Assembly: GCA_018608405.1 (NCBI GenBank)
Contig: JABAZP010000014.1
Location: 1-64,000, forward strand
Reading direction: 5' to 3'
Length of the DNA: 64,000 bases
Source: Flavobacteriales bacterium
Lineage (GTDB): Bacteria > Bacteroidota > Bacteroidia > Flavobacteriales_E > Vicingaceae
Within the stretch, counting starts at the first letter, position 1. Each line of letters begins with the position of its first letter. Under the pieces are notes generated by a model. That model saw only the letters and a list, made by a program, of their open reading frames with translations. It searched no databases and was not told where the DNA came from. Below are positions 35,227-43,986 of the stretch, one piece after another. The position numbers were made by a program, and so were the translations under genes.

Positions 35227-35991
35227 TTAGAAAAGTATACCAACGTTTAAAACAATCATGTTGTTTATTGATTTTGCACTTTGATTTCTTTTATCAGCTT
35301 GTGTATTTGGCGGTGTGACAGCATTACCGTTAATGTCATCAGTATGAACATCTTTGCTGATGATATTGGTGAAACCATTGTTAAAAGTAACTCCAGTGAC
35401 TAATGAAGTGTTTCCCGAAAAGTTGAATTCAAACCCAGCCCCCACAATAAGAGCCGCTCTAAATAAATTGATTTCATCATTGTAGTCTACTCCTTCGTTT
35501 GAAACGGGTTGAGAAGAGCTACCGTTTGCCGGGACATAAGTAAATTGCTCATCGGCAAGTGCTCTGTAATTTGCACCTAGCCCAACACCAACTTGCGCAA
35601 AGTATTTCATGTATCCTACTTCGTTTGTTCTTAGCTTTAAAGTTAAGGGTACCTCAATGTAGTTTAATCTTACGTCAGCCACAGTCGAACCATATCCATT
35701 TTCTAACCCACCCTGAGTATTTGTAATTTCCTGAACATCAGGCTTATTTAATGTAAATCCTGTGTTAACCAGTCGAATACCTGTAGCGAAAATATAATTG
35801 TCTGAGATGTTAAAGTCGCCGATAATGCCAAACTCATATCCTATTTTAGCGCCATCCGCTTCAATTTTATCACCGTTTGGTTTCAACCAGCCAATGTTTG
35901 GAGAAAAGTGCAATCCAAGTTGAAAGTTCTTTTGTGCGAAACTTCCAATTACAAGTGCTAAAAGCACAGCGAGCAACGTAGTCTTTTTCAT
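35227..35991 (-). CDS. Outer-membrane beta-barrel protein (porin-like, OMP_b-brl type)
   Basis: A 254-residue protein with signal peptide MKKTTLLAVLLALVIGSFAQ and a small barrel (FQLGLHFSPNIGWLKP, YIFATGIRLVNTGFTL, YIEVPLTLKLRT, FAQVGVGLGANY, ends NVGILF). It resembles the family that includes PorT-like barrels of Bacteroidota, but no specific role can be given. The ATG at 35991 is chosen; a start 15 codons further upstream would lie before the promoter element at 36015-36022. nadE follows after 12 bases. Confidence 0.82.
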   Translation of the reverse strand: MKKTTLLAVLLALVIGSFAQKNFQLGLHFSPNIGWLKPNGDKIEADGAKIGYEFGIIGDFNISDNYIFATGIRLVNTGFTLNKPDVQEITNTQGGLENGYGSTVADVRLNYIEVPLTLKLRTNEVGYMKYFAQVGVGLGANYRALADEQFTYVPANGSSSQPVSNEGVDYNDEINLFRAALIVGAGFEFNFSGNTSLVTGVTFNNGFTNIISKDVHTDDINGNAVTPPNTQADKRNQSAKSINNMIVLNVGILF

Positions 35992-36014
35992 AATTTTGTT
36001 TGTGTTATTTACTA

Positions 36015-36022
36015 CAAAGCTA
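36015..36022 (-). promoter_or_regulatory. Promoter -7 element for the barrel-nadE-M50 transcript
   Basis: On the minus strand TAGCTTTG is an exact TAnnTTTG match, 23 bases before the ATG at 35991. It lies in the 45-base gap between divergent barrel and gldB genes. Confidence 0.5.
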
Positions 36023-36036
36023 AGTTGTTTTTTCAA

Positions 36037-37059
36037 ATGAAGTTAAATTCCATTCTTTCAATTTCCTTGCTCCTTGTTATCGTGCTGTTTTCATGCGATT
36101 CAAATCGGTGGGAAGTTGTAACTGAAAAAATTGAGCTGGAGCAGGACTATACTCGGTTTGACCTAGATGTGACGAAGGTTTTACAAGGTGGAACAAGTCA
36201 AGAGGAATGGGAAATGCTGAACGAAAAATACCCAAATTTCTTTCCGTTGTACATCGAGGGGATAATGGGTTTTGGGAGAATGACCGACCCATTAACTTAT
36301 ACCGTTTTTAATCAGTATTTGAACAACGACGACATCGTAGAAGTGTTAAACCATACAGCAAAAATCTATCCTAAAGGGTCGTTGAAAACTGAATTTACTG
36401 ATTTGAAGAGTGCTTTTAAACGATATCATTATTATTTTCCTGAAAGAATTGTTCCCGATGTTGTTACCATGACGGCTGCTTTCAATTATGCTACGGCAGC
36501 GGATGATCAAGTGCTTGCTATTGGATTGGACATGTACTTGGGAGGAGACTTTGAAATTTACCCAGAAATTGGAATTCCTAAATATAAGTTTCAAAACTTT
36601 GATCGATCATACATAGTACCTGATGCTATGAAAGCTTGGCTGTTAACTGAATTTGAAACTCCTGGTGGTCAAGATTTACTTGAACAAATGGTTTACTATG
36701 GTAAGGTAGCCTATTTGTTAGAAGCCTTTTTGCCGAACTATGAAAAGCATTTGTTTTTTAACTACTCCCCCGAAGATTTGTCCTGGTGTCAGGAAAATGA
36801 GGGTCCCATTTGGTTTCACTTCATTGACTTGGAGCTTCTTTTTTCTACAGAAAATCACCAAATAAGAAAATATATGGGCGATGCGCCATTTGTGGCAGGC
36901 TTTCCGGAAGGGTCACCTGGTAGAGTAGGGCAATGGGTTGGATACCAACTAGTCAAATCCTTTATGGATAATAATCAGGATGTTGGCTTGAAAGACTTAA
37001 TGGAAATTCAAGACGCTAACAGAATTTTAAGAATGTCGAACTATAAACCAAAGCGATAA
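36037..37059 (+). CDS. gldB: Gliding motility lipoprotein GldB
   Basis: A 340-residue lipoprotein (signal MKLNSILSISLLLVIVLFSC, Cys20) that matches GldB of Flavobacterium: LNEKYPNFFPLYIEGIMGFG, DLKSAFKRYHYYFP, LAIGLDMYLGGDFEIYP and EGSPGRVGQWVGYQLVKSFM. GldB is needed for gliding and is linked to the type IX secretion system in genomes that have it. The ATG at 36037 is chosen over one at 36025 because it starts the signal peptide. gldC follows with a one-base overlap. Confidence 0.9.
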   Translation: MKLNSILSISLLLVIVLFSCDSNRWEVVTEKIELEQDYTRFDLDVTKVLQGGTSQEEWEMLNEKYPNFFPLYIEGIMGFGRMTDPLTYTVFNQYLNNDDIVEVLNHTAKIYPKGSLKTEFTDLKSAFKRYHYYFPERIVPDVVTMTAAFNYATAADDQVLAIGLDMYLGGDFEIYPEIGIPKYKFQNFDRSYIVPDAMKAWLLTEFETPGGQDLLEQMVYYGKVAYLLEAFLPNYEKHLFFNYSPEDLSWCQENEGPIWFHFIDLELLFSTENHQIRKYMGDAPFVAGFPEGSPGRVGQWVGYQLVKSFMDNNQDVGLKDLMEIQDANRILRMSNYKPKR

Positions 37060-37391
37060 TGTCAAGAGAGTCAGAAATAAATTTCAAAATAAAATTAGAT
37101 GAAAACCAAGTTCCAGAGTCGATCGAATGGAAAGCAGAAGGTTCTGAAAAGGACAAATTGAATCTAAGTAAAGCCATTAACTTGGCGATTTGGGATGAGG
37201 AAGAAAATAATACACTTCGCATCGATTTGTGGACCAAAGGAATGATGGTTGATGAGATGAAAAAATTTGCTGCACAAAACATCATTACAATGGCAGATTC
37301 TTTTGAGAGATCTACCGGAGAAAAAGCGATTGCAGAGGAGATTCGAGAGTTTGGGAAAAAGATTGCCGTTAAAATGGGTGTTCTGAAATAA
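37059..37391 (+). CDS. gldC: Gliding motility protein GldC
   Basis: A 110-residue soluble protein. SEINFKIKLDENQVPESIEWKA... at its N-terminus (seen as FKIKLDENQVPESIEW) and DLWTKGMMVDEMKKF are the usual GldC features. It overlaps gldB by one base (TAATG), which means translational coupling. GldC enhances gliding in Flavobacterium but is not strictly required there. Confidence 0.92.
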   Translation: MSRESEINFKIKLDENQVPESIEWKAEGSEKDKLNLSKAINLAIWDEEENNTLRIDLWTKGMMVDEMKKFAAQNIITMADSFERSTGEKAIAEEIREFGKKIAVKMGVLK

Positions 37392-37445
37392 ATCATATTT
37401 GTGTATGATGCGTCTAAATTCTAATTTAGCACAATTGTAAAAGCT

Positions 37446-38321
37446 ATGTCAAAACAGGAAAGTCAGAAATCGGCAATTAAGGTAAAAACCTCATACGTTT
37501 CGACCATTATTAGCATCTCATTGGTGTTATTTATGTTGGGCATGCTTGGTATTATTTTGTTAAACGCCAAACAGATTTCTGACCATGTAAAAGAAAACAT
37601 AGGGTTTTCGTTGTACTTAAAAGAAAATCTATCGGAAGCAGATATATCACGCCTGAAGCAAGTGTTAGAGGCGAAGGAATACACCAACAGAATTGACTAT
37701 ATCGATAAAGAACAAGCAGCCGAGATTATGAAAAAGGAATTGGGCGAAGATTTTGTCGAGTTTTTAGATTTCAATCCACTTTCCGGAAGTATCGATTTGT
37801 ACTTAAATGCTAAGTTCGCTGAAGAAGGTAGCGCTGAACTGATTGAAAAAGAGCTAAAACGTTTGCCAGCAGTAAAAATGGTAGATTATCAAATGGATTT
37901 AATAGCTGCGGTAAATAAGAATGTCCGCAAAATAGGCCTCGTTTTATTGGGGTTCAGTTTATTACTTCTAATTGTTGTAATTGCCCTGATAAACAATACT
38001 ATTCGATTAGCTATTTATTCTAAAAGATTCTTAATTAAAACCATGCAGTTGGTGGGAGCTACCGGAGGTTTTATTAGAAGACCCTTTGTTGCACGTGGAG
38101 TGCTGAATGGCTTCTTAAGCGGTTTAATTGCAATCATTTTACTTCTTGGAGTAATGTATAGTATCAAAAGTAACTTGCCTGAGTTTTTTGAATTACAAAA
38201 CTTTAACTTTTACGGAATTTTATTTGGGGTGGTAGTTATATTAGGAATCTTAATTTCGTGGGTGTCAACCTCTCTTGCGGTGCGCAAATTTTTAAGAATG
38301 CAAAGCGGAGATTTATATTAA
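37446..38321 (+). CDS. ftsX: Cell division protein FtsX
   Basis: A 291-residue membrane protein with an N-terminal helix (STIISISLVLFMLGMLGIILL), a periplasmic domain (about residues 55-160) and three C-terminal helices. Residues such as YLKENLSEADISRLKQ and YIDKEQAAEIMKKELGEDF are FtsX-like. With the ATPase FtsE (not in this window), it activates cell-wall hydrolases at the septum. Only four bases separate it from the DUF3098 gene, as usual in Bacteroidota. Confidence 0.92.
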   Translation: MSKQESQKSAIKVKTSYVSTIISISLVLFMLGMLGIILLNAKQISDHVKENIGFSLYLKENLSEADISRLKQVLEAKEYTNRIDYIDKEQAAEIMKKELGEDFVEFLDFNPLSGSIDLYLNAKFAEEGSAELIEKELKRLPAVKMVDYQMDLIAAVNKNVRKIGLVLLGFSLLLLIVVIALINNTIRLAIYSKRFLIKTMQLVGATGGFIRRPFVARGVLNGFLSGLIAIILLLGVMYSIKSNLPEFFELQNFNFYGILFGVVVILGILISWVSTSLAVRKFLRMQSGDLY

Positions 38322-38325
38322 AATT

Positions 38326-38565
38326 ATGAGTGAATCAACAAAAAACGAATTAGCCTTTGGCAAAGAGAATTACAAATTGTTTATTGCGGCAGTTGTTGTA
38401 GTCATAATTGGTTACTTATTGATGGTTGGCGGAGGCTCTGACGACCCTACTGTATTTAATGGAGACGAATTGTTTTCTCCAATTCGCATCACCGTTGCTC
38501 CAATCATCGTTCTTCTTGGATTCGGATTAGGGATGTATGCGATTATGAAGAAATCGAAAGATTAA
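38326..38565 (+). CDS. DUF3098 small membrane protein
   Basis: A 79-residue protein with two helices (LFIAAVVVVIIGYLLMVGG and IVLLGFGLGMYAIM) joined by a polar loop with GDELFSPIRITVAP. It fits the DUF3098 family, which in Bacteroidota sits between ftsX and uppP or truB. Function is unknown. Confidence 0.85.
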   Translation: MSESTKNELAFGKENYKLFIAAVVVVIIGYLLMVGGGSDDPTVFNGDELFSPIRITVAPIIVLLGFGLGMYAIMKKSKD

Positions 38566-38580
38566 CACAAGCACTTTTTC

Positions 38581-39276
38581 ATGCCAAATTTTATTGAAGG
38601 AGAAGTTCTCCTGATTGATAAGCCGCTCACCTGGACGTCATTTGACGCAGTGAACAAGCTGAAATATGCCCTGCAACGATCAACCGGTCTCAAGAAAATT
38701 AAAGTAGGTCATGCCGGAACCTTAGATCCGCTTGCTTCCGGGTTATTGATCGTTTGCACCGGTAAGAAAACTAAAACGATAGAGTCTATTCAAGGATTAA
38801 AGAAAGAATATACCGGGATTATAAAGCTTGGCGCAACAACACCATCGTACGATTTGGAAACCGAACCAGAAAACTTTCAAGATACAAGTAACTTAACCGA
38901 GGCACAATTGTATGACCTTGCAAAAAAAATGGAAGGCGAGTTAGATCAATTACCGCCTATTTTTTCAGCAAAAAAAATTGACGGGAAACGAGCTTATGAT
39001 TTGGCAAGAGCCGGGAAAAATCCCGAAATGAAGACGAAACGTGTGACAATTTATTCATTTGAAATTGAAAAGATTAATGGAGTAGAACTACACTTTAGAA
39101 TAGCTTGTTCGAAAGGAACTTACATCCGTTCAATCGCTCATGACTTTGGGAAAGCCCTGGGTGTAGGGGCTTACTTAAAAGTCCTTCGCAGAACAAAAAT
39201 AGGGCATTACGATGTTGCTGCAGCAAGGACAATTGATGACGCTTGTTTGTACGTTGACGAGCATTCGCAAGTTTAG
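38581..39276 (+). CDS. truB: tRNA pseudouridine(55) synthase
   Basis: A 231-residue enzyme that makes pseudouridine 55 in the T-loop of tRNAs. LIDKPLTWTSFDAV at the N-terminus, VGHAGTLDPLASGLL with the catalytic Asp49, and CSKGTYIRSIAHDFG are typical. It lies 15 bases after the DUF3098 gene, so the ftsX-DUF3098-truB run is one likely transcript. Confidence 0.96.
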   Translation: MPNFIEGEVLLIDKPLTWTSFDAVNKLKYALQRSTGLKKIKVGHAGTLDPLASGLLIVCTGKKTKTIESIQGLKKEYTGIIKLGATTPSYDLETEPENFQDTSNLTEAQLYDLAKKMEGELDQLPPIFSAKKIDGKRAYDLARAGKNPEMKTKRVTIYSFEIEKINGVELHFRIACSKGTYIRSIAHDFGKALGVGAYLKVLRRTKIGHYDVAAARTIDDACLYVDEHSQV

Positions 39277-39335
39277 TCCATTTTTCGTAACTTGGCACCT
39301 TATTTTTTCGGAACGATTCTAATCACTCAAATAAA

Positions 39336-40382
39336 ATGAAATTATCAAAGTTCAAATTCGAATTACCTGAAGAGTTAATTGCTCAGCGACCTACTCCAAA
39401 TCGAGATGAATCTCGTATGATGGTTGTGAACAGGAAAGAAGGCACAATTGAGCACAGAGAGTTCAAAGATATCATGGATTATTTGAACGAAGGGGATGTG
39501 ATGGTAATGAATGATACCAAGGTTTTTCCCGCTAGAATGTATGGGAATAAAGAAAAAACAGGAGCAAAAATTGAAGTGTTTTTACTAAGAGAGCTGAACG
39601 GAGAAAATTTGCTTTGGGATGTTTTAGTTGATCCGGCAAGAAAAATAAGAATTGGTAATAAATTATATTTCGGGGATGATGATTTAGTTGCAGAGGTAAT
39701 TGACAATACAACATCAAGGGGAAGAACATTAAGATTCTTGTTTGATGGAACCCATGACGAATTTAAAGCAATTATAGAAAGGCTGGGAGAAACTCCAATT
39801 CCGAAATACATCGACCGTCCGGTTGAACCTGAAGACGAAGATCGCTATCAGACAGTTTATGCGAAGAATGAGGGGGCAGTTGCCGCACCAACAGCTGGGC
39901 TTCACTTCAGTAAACATTTGATGAAGAAGTGTGAAATCTTAGGAGTTGAATTTGCTCCAGTGACGTTACACGTTGGTTTGGGAACATTTAGAAGCGTTGA
40001 AGTAGAAGATTTAACGAAGCATAAAATGGATTCTGAAGAAATTGAGATTTTGGAGTCGACGTGCGATTTGGTTAACGATGCAAAAAAGAACAAAAAGAAG
40101 ATTTTAGCAGTTGGAACAACAAGTATGCGTTGTTTAGAGACCTCTGTTTCTACAAACGGCGAGTTGAAGCCATACAAAGGGTGGACGAACAAGTTTATCT
40201 TTCCAAAATATGAATTTAGCATTGCCGATATGATGGTTACGAACTTCCATAGTCCAGAATCTACATTACTAATGATGACTGCTGCGTTTGGAGGATATGA
40301 TTTGATTATGAAAGCATATGAAACTGCAATTAAAGAGAAATATAGATTCTCAAGTTATGGCGATGCCATGTTAATCATCTAA
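39336..40382 (+). CDS. queA: tRNA preQ1(34) S-adenosylmethionine ribosyltransferase-isomerase
   Basis: A 348-residue enzyme of queuosine biosynthesis, which moves the ribosyl part of SAM onto preQ1 in tRNA. It shows [22 protein letters not shown] at its start (residues 8-29, seen as [15 protein letters not shown]), [39 protein letters not shown] and [18 protein letters not shown]. Length is normal. ispD follows after two bases. Confidence 0.97.
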   Translation: MKLSKFKFELPEELIAQRPTPNRDESRMMVVNRKEGTIEHREFKDIMDYLNEGDVMVMNDTKVFPARMYGNKEKTGAKIEVFLLRELNGENLLWDVLVDPARKIRIGNKLYFGDDDLVAEVIDNTTSRGRTLRFLFDGTHDEFKAIIERLGETPIPKYIDRPVEPEDEDRYQTVYAKNEGAVAAPTAGLHFSKHLMKKCEILGVEFAPVTLHVGLGTFRSVEVEDLTKHKMDSEEIEILESTCDLVNDAKKNKKKILAVGTTSMRCLETSVSTNGELKPYKGWTNKFIFPKYEFSIADMMVTNFHSPESTLLMMTAAFGGYDLIMKAYETAIKEKYRFSSYGDAMLII

Positions 40383-40384
40383 AT

Positions 40385-41041
40385 TTGAACCAATACGTAA
40401 TTATACTTGCCGGGGGAAAAGGTTTACGAATGGGAGCAACCGTTCCAAAGCAATTCCTTGAAATAAAAGGCAAGGCGATTATTTTACATACTTTAGAAAA
40501 ATTCAAAGAAGCTTTGCCATTGGCAGAGCTTCTTTTGGTTTTGCCAAAATCTGAAATGCCGCTTTGGCAAGAGATTTCTGGCGGAACAACGGTTGAAAAT
40601 ATAAAAACAACAAGTGGCGGAGATACACGGTTTGAGTCCGTGAAAGCTGGTCTACGTTTAATCGGATCTGAGGGAGTGGTTGGCGTTCACGATGCAGTAC
40701 GACCATTTGTGTCTATAGAAACGATTCAGGCTGCTTTTAACACGGCAGAAAGCACTGGTACTGCTGTTCCTGTAGTCGATTTAAAGGATAGTATTAGAAA
40801 AGTTAATTCAGATCAGTCTGTGGCGGTAAACCGATCAAATTTCAAGATAGTGCAAACACCTCAATGTTTCGATGTTGATATACTTAAAAAAGCATACCGG
40901 CAAGAATTTAATACAAGTTTTACAGACGATGCCTCTGTGGTGGAAGCAGATGGGATAAAGGTCAGTTTAGTGATGGGCAATTATTCTAACATAAAAATTA
41001 CAACAGTCGAAGACCTAAAAGTTGCTGAAGCTTTAATCTAA
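40385..41041 (+). CDS. ispD: 2-C-methyl-D-erythritol 4-phosphate cytidylyltransferase
   Basis: A 218-residue MEP-pathway enzyme that joins CTP and methylerythritol phosphate. The nucleotide-binding ILAGGKGLRMGATVPKQFL (residues 7-25), GVHDAVRPFVS and QTPQCFDVDIL are standard. It begins with TTG two bases after queA; the family's usual N-terminus starts just here, and no ATG is available. No terminator was seen in the 170 bases that follow. Confidence 0.95.
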   Translation: MNQYVIILAGGKGLRMGATVPKQFLEIKGKAIILHTLEKFKEALPLAELLLVLPKSEMPLWQEISGGTTVENIKTTSGGDTRFESVKAGLRLIGSEGVVGVHDAVRPFVSIETIQAAFNTAESTGTAVPVVDLKDSIRKVNSDQSVAVNRSNFKIVQTPQCFDVDILKKAYRQEFNTSFTDDASVVEADGIKVSLVMGNYSNIKITTVEDLKVAEALI

Positions 41042-41181
41042 GACGATGGGCTGCTAGGCTTTTTCTTAAAATAATTTTTTTATCGTTTGCTCTTACAGGC
41101 TGTTTACCGTTTTCTTAAGATTACTCTGGGCCAATCGATTTTTCGCTCGTAAATGGTTCCCTAGAAATCATCAATTAAGGT

Positions 41182-41189
41182 TATATTTG
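41182..41189 (+). promoter_or_regulatory. Promoter -7 element before the half-ALDH gene
   Basis: TATATTTG matches TAnnTTTG exactly and lies 22 bases before the ATG at 41212. Confidence 0.55.
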
Positions 41190-41211
41190 TTAGAGTAAAA
41201 TATTCGTATTC

Positions 41212-42102
41212 ATGGCAGATAGAATTGAAGTATTGAAAACCTACAAAATATACATCAACGGAAAATTTCCTAGGACTGAATCGGGCCGTTATTATGTTCC
41301 ATTAAATCCTGAAGGAGAAAAATTAGGAAACATATGTTGGTCCTCAAGAAAGGATGTTAGAAATGCAGTAGTGTCTGCTAGAAAAGCTCAAGAGCCATGG
41401 GCTGGCAGATCTGCTTACAACAATAGTCAAATCTTATATCGGATTGCTGAAAATTTGGAAAGCAGAAAAACTGAATTTATCGAGTTGGTCGCTAAGGAAG
41501 AGTCTGTAGCAAAGGATAAAGCAAAAAAGATTGTTGAGTCTTCAATTGATCGATTCATTTATTTTGCAGGTTGGAGTGATAAGTTTCAGCAACTGTTTAG
41601 TAGTGTAAACCCGGTGGCGAGCAGTCATTTTAATTTTTCCATGTCAGAAGCAACTGGTGTGGTTACTGCTATTTGTGGCAAGGGAATCAACTTCAAAGGC
41701 TTAATTTCTGCTATTGCCGCAACCATTTGCGGAGGGAATACCATCGTTATTTTGTCTAATGAAAATGCTCCTCTATCAGCAATTAGTTTTGCTGAGGTTT
41801 TGCAGCATTCAGATGTTCCAGCAGGAGTGGTTAATATTTTAACTGGTAAAAAAGAAGAGTTGGAGAGTCACATGGCTTCGCACATGGATGTGAATGCATT
41901 ATTGCTATTGGGTTACTCAACAAAAGAAGCGATTCAGCTAGAAGAGTTAGCGACTGAAAATTTAAAAAGAGTCCGCTCTTGGTCTGCTGAAAAGGTAAAC
42001 TCCGATGAAGTGGAAAATCCGTACTCCATTCAAGATTTTTTAGAAACAAAGACTACTTGGCACCCGGTGGAGCAAATTGGCGGAGCAACGGCAGGATATT
42101 AA
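41212..42102 (+). CDS. Half-length aldehyde dehydrogenase-like protein
   Basis: A 296-residue protein that matches the N-terminal, NAD-binding half of aldehyde dehydrogenases: YINGKFPRTESGRYYVPLNP, AVVSARKAQEPWAGRSAYNNSQIL, then EATGVVTAICGKGINF and GVVNILTGKKEEL. It ends before the region that holds the catalytic Cys in full-length enzymes (about 500 residues), so it cannot be a normal dehydrogenase. The end is clean, with no remnant of the second half; the next gene starts at the base after its stop. Such half-length members exist elsewhere, often beside a full-length partner, which is absent here. A regulatory or scaffolding role is a guess. Confidence 0.85.
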   Translation: MADRIEVLKTYKIYINGKFPRTESGRYYVPLNPEGEKLGNICWSSRKDVRNAVVSARKAQEPWAGRSAYNNSQILYRIAENLESRKTEFIELVAKEESVAKDKAKKIVESSIDRFIYFAGWSDKFQQLFSSVNPVASSHFNFSMSEATGVVTAICGKGINFKGLISAIAATICGGNTIVILSNENAPLSAISFAEVLQHSDVPAGVVNILTGKKEELESHMASHMDVNALLLLGYSTKEAIQLEELATENLKRVRSWSAEKVNSDEVENPYSIQDFLETKTTWHPVEQIGGATAGY

Positions 42103-43869
42103 ATGTTAACGACTCCGGTAATATTGCTCTTAGCAACAATTGTATTTTTGTTGTCAGCCCTTTATTTGGAGTGGTTTAAACCGACTGTTTCTTTTTTCAT
42201 AGCAATTTTAGTTTTCATATTTGGAGGAATTTTAACTCCTTCGGAAGCATTAAATGGCTTTGCCAATGAGCAGCTGGCGGTTATTGTGTTACTACTAATC
42301 ATCAGTGATATTTTTAAAAAATCGTCGGTTGTGAATGTTCTATTTCATCGGCTTTTTGGCAGAAGTGAGAATGTAAGTTCCTTCAAGTTAGGAATGATGA
42401 CGGTAGTTGCTTCTTTTTCTGCATTTTTTAATAACACCCCTCTAGTGGCCATGATGATGCCATACACTAATAATTGGGCAATAAAGAACAAAGTTGCACC
42501 CTCAAAACTACTCATCCCATTATCTTATGCAGCGATTTTGGGAGGTTGCGTTACGTTGGTGGGTACTAGTACCAACCTTATTGTAAACGGCTTAGCAATT
42601 GATGCTGGTTTTAAGTCGCTTTCGATTTTCGATTTTACAACTGTTGGCTTGCCGATGATGGTGATTGGTATTATTTACCTACTTCTGTTTGGAAATAAAT
42701 TATTGCCCGACACCCGTTCTACTAAAGAAGACGGGAACAAAGGGAGCCGAGAGTTCTTTGTTGAAACGCAAATTAAAGCCAACTCAAAGCTGATTAATCA
42801 AACGGTTGAATCTTCAGGTTTTAGAGCGCTTAAAGGTCTTTATTTAGTAGAGGTGGTGAGAAACGACTTAAGTTTTAGCCCTGTTGCTCCGGACTTTATT
42901 TTACGACAAGATGATGCTTTGTTTTTCGCCGGAGAAACGAAGGCTTTAGAAGAAATAAAGGAGGGCAGTTTAGGGTTAACACTCCCAAAAATTGTAGATC
43001 GTTTGTTAGGAGAGAAGTCGAGTACCAATGAAGTGGTGGTTTCATTTAATTCATTTTTGATTGGTCAGAAGGTGAAGGAAACTGATTTTAGAGCCCGATT
43101 TGATGCTGCAATTGTTGCAATCCATAGAAATGGGGAACGCTTGTCGGGTAAAATTGGAGACATGGAGTTAAAGGCAGGTGATGTACTGTTAGTTTTTAGT
43201 GGGAGTAATTTTATTTCAAGGGCTAAGAATAACAGATCTTTTTATATTTTGAGTCACACTGAAGAGCCGGAGAATATTAATGTTAAAAAAGTATCATTGG
43301 TTTTTTCAGCCTTGGTTTTTTCAGTTATACTTTCTGCTAGCACTTCAGTATCATTGTTGCTATGCTTGGCGTGTGTATTGCTTTTGGGAATTTTACTTAA
43401 AATAATGCCACTGAATGAGATTCGGAAAGGGCTTGATTTTGATTTAATTATTTTGATTGCGTTTGGATTAGCTTTTGGGAAAGCAATGATGAACTCAGGG
43501 GCGTCTATTTATTTGGCGGATGGCTTCTTGTTGTTGCAGAACTACTTGAGTCCAACTTTATTTTTGATGCTTATATTTTTGATTACAAACGTACTTGCGG
43601 CATACATCACGAATAAAGCTGCAGTTGCTATCCTTTTCCCTATTTCGGTTTCTATCGCCATACAACTGGGATTAAATCCAATTCCATTTATTTTAATCGT
43701 TTCTTTTGGGGCGGCAGCTAACTTTATTACACCAATTGGATATCAAACCAACCTGATGGTTTATGGCTCTGGAGGGTATAATTTTAAAGATTTTATGAAA
43801 ATCGGTTGGCCGCTGACGTTAATTTATATGGTGGTTAGTTCTGTTATTTTGGGCACAGTTTACTTGTAA
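42103..43869 (+). CDS. SLC13/ArsB-superfamily transporter with two RCK_C domains
   Basis: A 588-residue inner-membrane transporter. Five or six N-terminal helices with FNNTPLVAMMMPY and GTSTNLIVNGLAI are typical of DASS/SLC13 (sodium-coupled sulfate, phosphate or dicarboxylate) carriers. A cytoplasmic insert of about residues 210-375 has two TrkA-C (RCK_C) domains: GLYLVEVVRNDL and DAAIVAIHRNGERLSG with GDVLLVFSG. The second helical half has YITNKAAVAILFPIS and FGAAANFITPIGYQTN. The start codon directly follows the half-ALDH stop, so the two are coupled. The ion is not known. Confidence 0.9.
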   Translation: MLTTPVILLLATIVFLLSALYLEWFKPTVSFFIAILVFIFGGILTPSEALNGFANEQLAVIVLLLIISDIFKKSSVVNVLFHRLFGRSENVSSFKLGMMTVVASFSAFFNNTPLVAMMMPYTNNWAIKNKVAPSKLLIPLSYAAILGGCVTLVGTSTNLIVNGLAIDAGFKSLSIFDFTTVGLPMMVIGIIYLLLFGNKLLPDTRSTKEDGNKGSREFFVETQIKANSKLINQTVESSGFRALKGLYLVEVVRNDLSFSPVAPDFILRQDDALFFAGETKALEEIKEGSLGLTLPKIVDRLLGEKSSTNEVVVSFNSFLIGQKVKETDFRARFDAAIVAIHRNGERLSGKIGDMELKAGDVLLVFSGSNFISRAKNNRSFYILSHTEEPENINVKKVSLVFSALVFSVILSASTSVSLLLCLACVLLLGILLKIMPLNEIRKGLDFDLIILIAFGLAFGKAMMNSGASIYLADGFLLLQNYLSPTLFLMLIFLITNVLAAYITNKAAVAILFPISVSIAIQLGLNPIPFILIVSFGAAANFITPIGYQTNLMVYGSGGYNFKDFMKIGWPLTLIYMVVSSVILGTVYL

Positions 43870-43936
43870 AATCTTCTACCATTCTGCACATCTTCCAAAG
43901 TTTGATACGCACAGATAAATAAAAATCCCATAAAAA

Positions 43937-43964
43937 AAGGGCTTCAACCACTGTTGAAGCCCTT
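43937..43964 (-). terminator. Rho-independent terminator after infB
   Basis: A 12-bp stem (AAGGGCTTCAAC at 43937-43948, complement at 43953-43964) with a four-base loop. On the minus strand it is followed by seven T, so it ends the rimP-nusA-infB transcript; it may also help end the convergent transporter. Confidence 0.88.
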
Positions 43965-43986
43965 CCACTTTCTTAAAAAATTCAAA

